This document shows positions 1 to 9,948 of a DNA stretch of 9,948 bases, in pieces. The DNA is from Bifidobacteriaceae bacterium (GTDB taxonomy: Bacteria; Actinomycetota; Actinomycetes; Actinomycetales; WQXJ01), in the NCBI GenBank assembly GCA_031278075.1, contig JAITLE010000094.1, positions 1 to 9,948 of the forward strand, in the 5' to 3' direction. The position numbers and the translations under genes were made by a program. Every line of letters starts with the position of its first letter. Within the stretch, counting starts at the first letter, position 1. The notes beneath the pieces are model-generated. The model worked only from the letters and a program-made list of their open reading frames with translations. It ran no database searches and was not told the DNA's origin.

Positions 1-4025
<4,025 letters not shown>

Positions 4026-4136
4026 GTCTTTGCCTCCTTTCCCGCCTCGCTGGACGGGTCTTAAAGGAATCTTTGGTTGCGGGATGCGCGCCGCGCCCGC
4101 TCTGATCAGCCTACCTCGCACATGGACGATGCCGTC
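4026..4136 (-). promoter_or_regulatory. carB leader region with possible -10 and alternative hairpins
   Basis: These 111 bases separate the second ABC gene from carB-pyrF. On the minus strand TAGGCT (4113-4108) resembles an actinobacterial -10 box, but no good -35 lies 17 nt upstream. Downstream, CCCGC at 4083-4079 can pair either with GCGGG at 4100-4096 or with GCGGG at 4045-4041, which lies directly before the Shine-Dalgarno. The two pairings exclude each other. No U-run follows either stem, so this is not a clear intrinsic terminator. The promoter call is weak. The region may simply be a spacer within a longer transcript. Confidence 0.3.
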
Positions 4137-6218
4137 TCATCCCCGCCGTTCGCCGGCGAACTGCGAGCGGTGAAGCGCGTGGTAGGCGCCCTTGGCCGCC
4201 ATGAGCTCCTCGTGGCTGCCCTTCTCGACGACCCGGCCGTGCTCCATGACGACGATCACGTCCGCGGCGCGGATCGTGGAGAGCCGGTGGGCGATCACGA
4301 ACGATGTGCGGCCGCGGCGGAGTTTGTTCATCGCCGCCTGCACCAACACCTCGGTGCGAGTGTCGACCGAGGATGTGGCCTCGTCGAGGATCAGCACGGC
4401 GGGATCCGCGAGGAACGCGCGAGCGATGGTCAACAGCTGTTTCTCGCCGGCGGAGATGTTGTCCGCCTCCTCGTTGACCTCAGTTTGGTAACCCTCGGGG
4501 AGCACGCGGGCGAAACGGTCCACGTAGGCCGCCTTCGCCGCGGCGATAACCTCATCCTCGGTCGCCTCGAGCCGGCCGTAGCGGATGTTGTCATAGATCG
4601 TCCCGGAGAACAGCCACGTGTCCTGGAGGACCATCGCCATCTCGGAGCGCAGGTGTTCCCGCGTCATGTCCCGGATGTCGACGCCGTCCAACTCGATCGC
4701 TCCGCCCTGGATCTCGTAGAACCGCTCCAACAAGTTCACCAGGGTTGTCTTCCCCGCGCCGGTCGGGCCGACGATGGCGACCGTCTGGCCCGGCTTGGCC
4801 CACAGCCGCAGACCCTTGATCAGCTCCTTGTCCTCCTCGTAGGAGAAGTCCACGTCCACGAATTCGACCCGGCCCGTGAAGTCGTCGAGGCGCGCCGGCT
4901 GGGCGGGATCTTCCCGCATCTCCTCCGCGTCTAGGAGTTCGAAGACCCGCTCGATCGACGCGACACCGGACTGCAACAGGTTCATCATCGACGCGACCTG
5001 CGCCACAGGCTGGCCGAACTGCCGCGAGTACTGCACAAAGGCCTGCACGGCGCCCAGCGACATGCTGCCCGACGCGACTCGCAGTCCACCGAGCACCGCG
5101 ATGAACACGTAAACCAAGTTCGACACGAAGCCCATCACCGGTTGGATGGACATCGAGATGGCTTGAGCCTTGAACGCCGAGTCGTACAGCTTGGCGTTGC
5201 GTCCGTCGAACTCCCGGCGGGAATCGGCCGCCCGGCCGAACACTTTGACCAGCGCGTGGCCGCTGTACATCTCCTCGATGTGCGAGTTCAGCTCGCCGGT
5301 CGCCGCCCACTGCCGGATGAATTGCGGCTGAGAGCGCTTCGCGATCACCGCCGTGACCACGGCGGCGAGCGGGATGGAGACCAGCGCCACCAAGGTCAGG
5401 CTCCAAGAGATCGTGAGCATCATCACCAAGATGCCGATCAGGTTGAACACCGCGAACAACAGCTGCGTCATGGTCTGCTGCAGGGTCTGGCCCACATTGT
5501 CGATGTCGTTCGTGACCCGGGAGAGGACCTCGCCCTTGGGCTGCGCGTCGAAGTACTTCAGCGGCAGACGCCCCAGTTTGTCCTCGACTTGGGCCCGCAG
5601 CCGGTACATCGAGTTCTGAATGATCCGCGCGGTGAGGATTCCCTGGACGTAGCCCAACAGCGCGGAGCCCAAGTAGATGGTGAGCACACCGATCAGGATC
5701 CAGCCCACAGCCTCGAAGTCGACGCCTCGGCCCGCGGTGAAGTCCATGGCCTGCAGCATGTCGATCATCCGCGAGTTGACTGGCGAGCCGCCCTGCGGCG
5801 GGTTGTCGCGAATCGCCTCCAGCAACCGCATGACATCCTCTTTGGGCATGGTCTGGCCAGCCTCGAGCTGGCCCGCGGCGACCAGCAGATTGCCGATGGT
5901 CTTGCCCATGAACCCCGCGAAGACGCGGTTGGTGGCCTCGCCGAGGATCTTCGGCCCCACCACGCCGAGGCCCACCGAGATCACCGTCAAGGTCACCGCC
6001 ACCACGATCTTCAGCCGCTCGGGACGCAGCAGGCCCAAGAACCTCAGCCCTGAGGCTTTGAAGTCGAGGGCCTTGACGCCCGGCATTCCACCGCTCATCG
6101 GGCCGCGCGGCATCGGCCCTCGAGCAGGGCCGCCGCTCGCCTTGCGCGCGCCACGCGCCGCCCCCAGCGCGCCCGGCCCGCCGCCTTTGCCGCGCCGCGC
6201 GCGGCCCTCCCCGCTCAC
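4137..6218 (-). CDS. ABC exporter, fused membrane and ATPase domains, second subunit of a heterodimer (693 aa, GTG start)
   Basis: This is a type IV (MDR/lipid-type) ABC half-exporter of the cytoplasmic membrane. I place the start at GTG 6218 because it forms a GTGA overlap with the stop of the upstream ABC gene and follows GGGGGAGG by 4 nt. An in-frame ATG at 6272 would lie inside that gene. Residues 1-50 are a Gly/Ala/Arg/Pro-rich tail, and six membrane helices occupy roughly 65-400. The nucleotide-binding domain has Walker A GPTGAGKTT (484-492), Q-loop Q532, a non-canonical signature SAGEKQ (589-594), Walker B LILDEATS with D612 and catalytic E613, and switch H644. Its intact Walker B and H contrast with the partner, so it should supply the active Walker B site, while its odd signature completes the degenerate site. 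The substrate cannot be read from the sequence; drug or lipid export is the family's usual role. Confidence 0.94.
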   Translation of the reverse strand: MSGEGRARRGKGGGPGALGAARGARKASGGPARGPMPRGPMSGGMPGVKALDFKASGLRFLGLLRPERLKIVVAVTLTVISVGLGVVGPKILGEATNRVFAGFMGKTIGNLLVAAGQLEAGQTMPKEDVMRLLEAIRDNPPQGGSPVNSRMIDMLQAMDFTAGRGVDFEAVGWILIGVLTIYLGSALLGYVQGILTARIIQNSMYRLRAQVEDKLGRLPLKYFDAQPKGEVLSRVTNDIDNVGQTLQQTMTQLLFAVFNLIGILVMMLTISWSLTLVALVSIPLAAVVTAVIAKRSQPQFIRQWAATGELNSHIEEMYSGHALVKVFGRAADSRREFDGRNAKLYDSAFKAQAISMSIQPVMGFVSNLVYVFIAVLGGLRVASGSMSLGAVQAFVQYSRQFGQPVAQVASMMNLLQSGVASIERVFELLDAEEMREDPAQPARLDDFTGRVEFVDVDFSYEEDKELIKGLRLWAKPGQTVAIVGPTGAGKTTLVNLLERFYEIQGGAIELDGVDIRDMTREHLRSEMAMVLQDTWLFSGTIYDNIRYGRLEATEDEVIAAAKAAYVDRFARVLPEGYQTEVNEEADNISAGEKQLLTIARAFLADPAVLILDEATSSVDTRTEVLVQAAMNKLRRGRTSFVIAHRLSTIRAADVIVVMEHGRVVEKGSHEELMAAKGAYHALHRSQFAGERRG

Positions 6219-7948
6219 GGCGCCTCCCCCAAGGCCATCTGCGAGTCGGCGATCTCGCGGTAGGTCGGGCACGTCTCGAGGAGTTCGGCGTGGCGGCCCA
6301 ACCCGACGACCCGGCCCGCGTCGAGCACCAGGATCCGGTCGGCGGCCATGATGGTGCCGACCCGCTGCGACACGATGATCACCGAGGACTGCTTGGTGAC
6401 TGGCCGCAGCGCCTCACGCAGGCGGGCGTCGGTCGCGAAGTCCAGCGCCGAGAACGCGTCGTCGAACACATAGATGGCGGGGCGGCGGATCACCGCCCGG
6501 GCGATCGACAGCCGCTGGCGCTGTCCACCCGAGACGTTCGCGCCGCCCGCCGCGATCTCCATGTCGAGTCCGGCCGCGTCGGCGCGGACGAAGTCCGCGA
6601 CTTGGGCCACTTCCAAGGCTTCCCACATCTCTTGGTCGCTCGCGTCGCCTTTGCCGTAGCGCAGGTTGTCCCGGACCGTCCCGCTGAACAAATAGGGCCG
6701 TTGGGGCACCAGCCCGATCTGCCCCCACAGTTCCTCGAACGCCAGGTCCCGCACGTCCACTCCTCCCACCAAGACACGGCCGGCTGTCGCGTCGAAGAGC
6801 CGCGCGATCAGGCCGACCAGTGTGGTCTTGCCGGAGCCGGTCGCCCCGATCACCGCGGTGACCTCACCAGGCCCAGCCTGGAAGGTGACACCCTCCAACA
6901 CGGGCGCGTCCGCGCCTTGGTAACGGAAGGCGACGTCATCGAACGCCAAGTGGCCGGCTTGGGGCAGTTCGCGGATCGGCTGCGCGGTCTCACGAACCGA
7001 GATCTCAGCGCTCAAGACCTCCTGTATGCGCTCGGCGCAGGCCTCGGCCCGCGGCACAAAGAAGAACATCATCGATGCCATCATGACGCTCATCAGGATC
7101 AGCATCAGGTAGGTGATGAACGCGGTGAGGGCGCCGACCTCCATCGCCCCGGCCTGAACCCGATGCCCACCCAGCCAGATGACCGCCACCGAGGTGACGT
7201 TCATCACCAGCATCACGAAGGGGAACATCAGCGCGAAGGTGTACCCGACTTTCAACTGGAGCCGCGTGAGGGACCGGTTGACCTCATCGAAGCGCTTCGA
7301 CTCGTAGGGCTCCCGCACAAACGCCCGGATCACCCGCAGACCGTTGATCTGCTCGCGCAGCACCCGGTTGACGGCGTCGATCGCCTTCTGCATCCTCCGG
7401 AACAGCGGATGCATCCGCCGCAACAGCAGACCCAAGAACAGGCCCATGACCGGCAGCACCACCAACAAGATCGCGGAAAGGACCAAATCGTGCCGCAGCG
7501 CCATCGCCGCCCCGCCCACCATCATCAACGGCGCCGCGATCAACACCACCAGCGTCATCAGGACCAGCATCTGGACCTGCTGCACGTCGTTGGTGGTGCG
7601 CGTGATCAGCGAAGGCGCCCCGAACCGCGCCATCTCCCGAGCCGAGAAGTCCATCACCTTGCGGAACAGATCGGCCCGCAGCTCTCTGCCCAACCGCATC
7701 GCGGTGCGCGCCCCCAGATACACCGCCGCCACGGTCGCGGCGATCTGCGTCACCGAGATCGCCAGCATCCACCCGCCGGTCCGCATGATGTACGCCGTGT
7801 CCCCCAGCGCCACCCCGCTGTCGATGATGTCCGCGTTGAGCGAAGGCAAGTACAGCGCCGCGCCCGCCTGCAGGGCCTGCGCGATCATCACGACGACGAG
7901 CGCCGCGCGGTACGGCTTCAGGTAGACACGGAGCAGGCGCGCCAGCAT
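6215..7948 (-). CDS. ABC exporter, fused membrane and ATPase domains, first subunit with degenerate ATP site (577 aa)
   Basis: This is a half-size ABC exporter subunit that should pair with the gene overlapping its 3' end. The membrane domain (about 1-300) has several hydrophobic helices and the coupling-helix region around INGLRVIRAFVRE. The nucleotide-binding domain has Walker A GATGSGKTT (368-376), Q-loop Q416 and a canonical signature VSGGQ (472-476). Walker B reads YVFDDAFSALD, with D497 where the catalytic glutamate normally sits, and the switch loop reads VSQR with Q528 in place of histidine. This pair of changes is the known mark of the degenerate half in heterodimeric exporters such as TM287/288, BmrCD and LmrCD. 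The ATG at 7948 follows AGGA by 8 nt. A 67-nt gap separates it from the SPFH gene upstream, so cotranscription is possible. The substrate is unknown. Confidence 0.94.
   Translation of the reverse strand: MLARLLRVYLKPYRAALVVVMIAQALQAGAALYLPSLNADIIDSGVALGDTAYIMRTGGWMLAISVTQIAATVAAVYLGARTAMRLGRELRADLFRKVMDFSAREMARFGAPSLITRTTNDVQQVQMLVLMTLVVLIAAPLMMVGGAAMALRHDLVLSAILLVVLPVMGLFLGLLLRRMHPLFRRMQKAIDAVNRVLREQINGLRVIRAFVREPYESKRFDEVNRSLTRLQLKVGYTFALMFPFVMLVMNVTSVAVIWLGGHRVQAGAMEVGALTAFITYLMLILMSVMMASMMFFFVPRAEACAERIQEVLSAEISVRETAQPIRELPQAGHLAFDDVAFRYQGADAPVLEGVTFQAGPGEVTAVIGATGSGKTTLVGLIARLFDATAGRVLVGGVDVRDLAFEELWGQIGLVPQRPYLFSGTVRDNLRYGKGDASDQEMWEALEVAQVADFVRADAAGLDMEIAAGGANVSGGQRQRLSIARAVIRRPAIYVFDDAFSALDFATDARLREALRPVTKQSSVIIVSQRVGTIMAADRILVLDAGRVVGLGRHAELLETCPTYREIADSQMALGEAP
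6223..6230 (-). promoter_or_regulatory. Ribosome binding site that fixes the GTG start of the second ABC subunit
   Basis: On the minus strand GGGGGAGG lies 4 nt before GTG 6218 and inside the last codons of the upstream ABC gene. Together with the 4-bp GTGA overlap it supports translational coupling of the two subunits and equal synthesis of the heterodimer. It also argues against the upstream in-frame ATG at 6272. Confidence 0.75.
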
Positions 7949-7983
7949 TCAGTGGGTCCTCGCTGTTCGTTCGGGGCGGGGCA

Positions 7984-8005
7984 GCCGACCGGCGATGCCG
8001 ACCGG
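7984..8005. repeat. Short direct repeat between the SPFH and first ABC genes
   Basis: GCCGACCGG occurs twice, at 7984-7992 and 7997-8005, separated by CGAT, so the copies repeat with a 13-bp period. The second copy extends into the palindrome CGACCGGTCG. It sits in the 67-bp gap upstream of the ABC exporter genes, where an operator would be expected. In GC-rich DNA a chance origin is quite possible. I see no convincing -10/-35 pair or terminator in this gap. Confidence 0.35.
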
Positions 8006-8015
8006 TCGCGTCGGG

Positions 8016-9245
8016 TCACCGCCCAGACGGCGGATACGACTCAGGCGGGAGCTGTCGACGCGTCGGCCTGAACGGCCCACCCGATGTGGGGCCTTCGCCC
8101 GGCGCGGGTCTCGGCGGAACCGGCGGGACGTCCGTCTCCCAAGGACGCGACGGCGCGAGCCCGGCCTCCACCTCGGAGTCGAACGGCGCCCCAGAACCAG
8201 TCCCGGCTGTGGTCGCGTCGGATGTGGCCTGCTCAGCCATGCCCTGAGCCCGGCGCAGAGCCTGAGCCGGATCCTCGAGCGCGACCTCGCCGAACGCCAG
8301 CTTCTTCAACGCCTCCGCAGCCCGGCTGGGCCCCTTCGGACCGCCCTCGGGAACTGGGCCGAACGCCCGCCCGATCCCCCCGAGCGCCTCGGTGAACTCC
8401 GCCGGGATGATCCACAGCTGCGAGGCCGGCCCCTGCGCCAGCTGCGGCAGCATCTGCAGATACTGGTACGCCAACAGCTTGGGATCTGGGTCGCCTTCGT
8501 GGATGGCGTCGAACACCTGCAGGATCGCGCGCGATTCGCCCTGCGCGCGGAGAATCGAAGCCTGCGCTTGGCCCTCAGCGCTGAGGATGGCGGCCTGCTT
8601 CTCGCCTTCGGCCGTGAGGATCTGCGACTGTTTGACGCCTTCAGCGGTCAAGATGGCCGCGCGGCGGTCCCGCTCGGCGCGCATTTGCTTCTCCATCGAG
8701 TCCTGGACGGACCCGGGCGGATCGATCGCCTTCAACTCCACCCGGTTGACGCGGATCCCCCAGCGCCCGGTGGCCTCGTCCAGCACGCCGCGGAGCTGGC
8801 CGTTGATCTGGTCGCGGCTCGTCAGGGTCTGCTCCAAGTCCATCGAGCCGATCACGTTACGCAGTGTCGTCACCGTCAGCTGCTCGATGCCCGTGATGTA
8901 GTTCGCGATCTCATAGACCGCCGCGACCGGGTTGGTGACCTGGAAATAGATCACCGTGTCGATGGACACGACCAGGTTGTCGGATGTGATCACCGGCTGA
9001 GGCGGGAACGAGACCACCTGCTCGCGCAGGTCGACGTTGGCGCGCACGCGGTCCACGAACGGCACCAGCATGTGGAACCCAGCCTCCATGGTGCGCTGAT
9101 ACCGGCCCAGCCGCTCCACCAGCATGGCGCGGGTCTGCGGGACGATCCGCACCGCCCGGCGCACCACGGTGATCGCGAAGATCGCCAGGATCAGCGCCAA
9201 GATGATCAGGATCAGGTTCTTCGGTGTCATCTCGAAATCAGGCAT
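8016..9245 (-). CDS. SPFH/band 7 (stomatin-prohibitin-flotillin) membrane scaffold protein (409 aa)
   Basis: This protein belongs to the stomatin/paraslipin branch of the SPFH family and resembles mycobacterial Rv1488. Such proteins oligomerise on the membrane, organise microdomains and often act with an NfeD partner. Residues 10-28 form one N-terminal membrane helix (NLILIILALILAIFAITVV). The SPFH domain follows at about 30-190, with the characteristic TSDNLVVSIDTVIYFQV and RDQING segments. From residue 198 an 11-residue unit (I-L-x-A-E-G-x-x-Q-x-x) repeats about four times, as expected for the helical oligomerisation stalk. After residue 295 the tail is Pro/Gly/Ala-rich and probably disordered. 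The ATG at 9245 follows AGAGGA by about 8 nt, and only 18 bases separate it from the NfeD gene's stop, so the two genes are almost certainly one operon. Confidence 0.95.
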   Translation of the reverse strand: MPDFEMTPKNLILIILALILAIFAITVVRRAVRIVPQTRAMLVERLGRYQRTMEAGFHMLVPFVDRVRANVDLREQVVSFPPQPVITSDNLVVSIDTVIYFQVTNPVAAVYEIANYITGIEQLTVTTLRNVIGSMDLEQTLTSRDQINGQLRGVLDEATGRWGIRVNRVELKAIDPPGSVQDSMEKQMRAERDRRAAILTAEGVKQSQILTAEGEKQAAILSAEGQAQASILRAQGESRAILQVFDAIHEGDPDPKLLAYQYLQMLPQLAQGPASQLWIIPAEFTEALGGIGRAFGPVPEGGPKGPSRAAEALKKLAFGEVALEDPAQALRRAQGMAEQATSDATTAGTGSGAPFDSEVEAGLAPSRPWETDVPPVPPRPAPGEGPTSGGPFRPTRRQLPPESYPPSGR

Positions 9246-9263
9246 TGCTCAGTTCCTCTCGCA

Positions 9264-9752
9264 CTAGTCGGTGACGCCCGATGCCGTCGGGCCAGCGGGG
9301 CGGTCGCCCTCAGGCGGGGCGGAGCGCACCACAGCGGTCGCCCCGTCGATGGCGGTCACGACAAGATCCGACCCGGGTTCGATCAGGCCGTCGCCATCGA
9401 TCCGGGCGGTCCACACGTCACCGCCGATCTTGGCTCTGCCCCCGTGTTCGTCGATCGCGGTGACCGCGGTGGCCGACCGGCCGACCAACGCGCCGGCGCC
9501 GCTGACCGCCTCAGCTTCGCCCTTGAGCCGCAGGCGGTTGAGCATCAGCGGCCGCACGGCCGCCAACATGACCACGCTGACCACCGCGAACACAATCACT
9601 GTGGCCCACCAGACCGCACCGATCCAAGCGGCCCCGGCGGCCGCGATCGCGCCCACAGCGAGCATCAAGAACGTGAAGTCGACCGTCAGCAACTCGACCA
9701 CGCCCAGAAGCAGGGCGCCGATCAACCACCAAAGCCACAGCCACTCTTCCAT
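9264..9752 (-). CDS. NfeD-like membrane protein with C-terminal OB-fold domain (162 aa)
   Basis: This is a short NfeD-family protein, the usual partner of SPFH proteins, resembling mycobacterial Rv1487. It carries two to three N-terminal membrane segments (about 5-22, 26-44 and 47-66), rich in Trp at the start (MEEWLWLWWL). A cytoplasmic OB-fold domain covers about 85-145, with the typical G-G-x-A-K-I-G-G-D-V-W-T-A-R pattern. There is no ClpP-like protease domain, so this is the short form. I chose ATG 9752 because GGGAGGA (9758-9764) lies about 6 nt upstream and the membrane helix begins at once. The frame stays open to an ATG at 9845, but those extra 31 residues would span the promoter-like element and are not hydrophobic. 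It is probably the first gene of the operon with the SPFH gene. Confidence 0.92.
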   Translation of the reverse strand: MEEWLWLWWLIGALLLGVVELLTVDFTFLMLAVGAIAAAGAAWIGAVWWATVIVFAVVSVVMLAAVRPLMLNRLRLKGEAEAVSGAGALVGRSATAVTAIDEHGGRAKIGGDVWTARIDGDGLIEPGSDLVVTAIDGATAVVRSAPPEGDRPAGPTASGVTD

Positions 9753-9786
9753 TTGCGTCCTCCCGGCCCAGTAAACAGTTGTGTCA

Positions 9787-9809
9787 ACCCTACCGGTCAC
9801 CCCCGACAA
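9787..9809 (-). promoter_or_regulatory. Candidate promoter of the nfeD-SPFH operon, RecA-independent DNA-damage type
   Basis: On the minus strand TTGTCGGGG (9809-9801) is followed by exactly 8 bases and then TAGGGT (9792-9787). This fits the actinobacterial RecA-NDp/PafBC consensus TTGTCRGTG-N8-TAnnnT with one mismatch. Transcription would begin near 9780, giving a leader of about 28 nt with the Shine-Dalgarno inside it. The -10 box and position are good. The damage-responsive character is an inference from the motif alone. Confidence 0.5.
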
Positions 9810-9840
9810 ACCAAGGACGCAAGGGCTACCCATGTGACTG

Positions 9841-9873
9841 CCCAACGATGTCAGAGGTCGGGCATACGTTGGG
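9841..9873. repeat. Inverted repeat around the transposase promoter and start
   Basis: CCCAACG (9841-9847) and CGTTGGG (9867-9873) form a perfect 7-bp inverted repeat with a 19-nt loop. The right arm ends 3 nt before GTG 9877 and covers the GGGG that could act as its ribosome binding site. It also overlaps the candidate -10. It could be a repressor site, or a hairpin that hides the start in read-through RNA. Confidence 0.5.
9848..9870 (+). promoter_or_regulatory. Candidate promoter for a leaderless transposase mRNA
   Basis: ATGTCAGAG (9848-9856), 8 bases, then TACGTT (9865-9870) matches the RecA-NDp/PafBC pattern TTGTCRGTG-N8-TAnnnT apart from the first and eighth bases. The -10 box ends 6 bases before the GTG at 9877, the spacing expected if transcription starts at the start codon itself. 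Leaderless mRNAs are common in actinobacteria. The call rests on sequence only. Confidence 0.45.
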
Positions 9874-9876
9874 GAC

Positions 9877-9948
9877 GTGATCGAGAATCCCGTCGCCGGC
9901 CGTGACTACCCGCAGCGTCTGGCGGACCTTCGCGCTTGGTTCGCCACG
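9877..9948 (+). CDS. N-terminus of a probable IS1595-family transposase (3' end outside window)
   Basis: A GTG at 9877 opens a frame that runs off the right edge after 24 codons. The visible protein starts VIENPVAGRDYP and ends with RLADLRAWFAT. I recognise the pattern N-P-V-A-G-x-D-Y-P followed by an L-x-x-L/F-x-x-W-F segment as the start of actinobacterial IS1595-family transposases, which continue into a zinc-binding region and a DDE/DDN catalytic domain. None of those later parts is in the window. The gene is divergent from the nfeD operon. GGGG lies just before the start codon but is too close for a good ribosome binding site, which fits a leaderless mRNA. The family call rests on 24 residues, so another protein with a similar start cannot be excluded. 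Confidence 0.65.
   Translation, partial: MIENPVAGRDYPQRLADLRAWFAT

Noticed and set aside
4079..4100. Intrinsic terminator after the second ABC gene
   Set aside because: The GCGGG/CCCGC stem is only 5 bp with a 12-nt loop and is followed by AACCAAAG, not a U-run.
4137..6272. ATG start at 6272 for the second ABC subunit (711 aa)
   Set aside because: It lies 58 bases inside the upstream gene and lacks the GGGGGAGG placed before GTG 6218. The GTGA overlap is the better start.
6290..8071. Plus-strand open frame of 593 codons opposite the first ABC gene
   Set aside because: The composition is extreme (His, Gln, Arg, Asp) and it mirrors the ABC transporter codons. No motif or ribosome binding site supports it.
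9768..9786. TTGACA on the minus strand (9786-9781) as the -35 box of nfeD
   Set aside because: The hexamer 17 bases downstream is GGGAGG, which is the ribosome binding site and not a -10 box. The TAGGGT element just upstream fits better.
9264..9845. ATG start at 9845 for the NfeD-like protein (193 aa)
   Set aside because: The 31 extra residues are not family-like and would cross the promoter-like element. ATG 9752 has a strong Shine-Dalgarno and starts right at the membrane helix.
7995..9905. Plus-strand open frame of 636 codons opposite the SPFH and NfeD genes
   Set aside because: It crosses two well-supported minus-strand genes and their promoter and has a low-complexity translation. It is a shadow.

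Overview
This is a GC-rich window from a chromosome whose genes look like those of an actinobacterium (Actinomycetota). The pointers are strong G/C bias at third codon positions, an NfeD-like/SPFH gene pair of the mycobacterial Rv1487-Rv1488 type, a type 2 orotidine decarboxylase, frequent GTG starts, and TAnnnT-type promoter elements. I cannot name a genus.

Layout. Five genes fill almost the whole window and all read on the minus strand, so transcription runs from high to low coordinates. In transcription order they are: a small NfeD-like membrane protein (9752-9264); an SPFH/band 7 membrane scaffold protein (9245-8016); two half-size ABC exporter subunits that overlap by 4 bp in a GTGA junction (7948-6215 and 6218-4137); and a single uninterrupted reading frame from 4025 to the left edge, which encodes the large subunit of carbamoyl-phosphate synthase (CarB) continuing in frame into orotidine-5'-phosphate decarboxylase (PyrF). 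At the right edge a divergent plus-strand gene starts at 9877. Its 24 visible residues look like the N-terminus of an IS1595-family transposase. The longest gaps without a gene are 9753-9876 and 4026-4136.

How the genes work together. NfeD and SPFH proteins form a membrane microdomain pair. The two ABC subunits should form a heterodimeric exporter with one normal and one degenerate ATP site: the first subunit has D in place of the catalytic E and Q in place of the switch H, and the second has a non-canonical signature. CarB and PyrF catalyse the first and the last steps of UMP synthesis.

The most notable feature is the CarB-PyrF fusion. I translated the frame by hand from 4025 to position 3: it has 1341 codons, no stop and no frameshift, both modules keep their active-site residues, and only a short linker lies between them. 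The gene is also separated from carA and the other pyr genes, because exporter genes lie directly upstream. A second point of interest is the divergent region 9753-9876. Each strand carries a promoter-like element close to the actinobacterial DNA-damage promoter consensus (TTGTCRGTG-N8-TAnnnT). On the plus side that element is placed for a leaderless transposase mRNA, and a 7-bp inverted repeat surrounds it.
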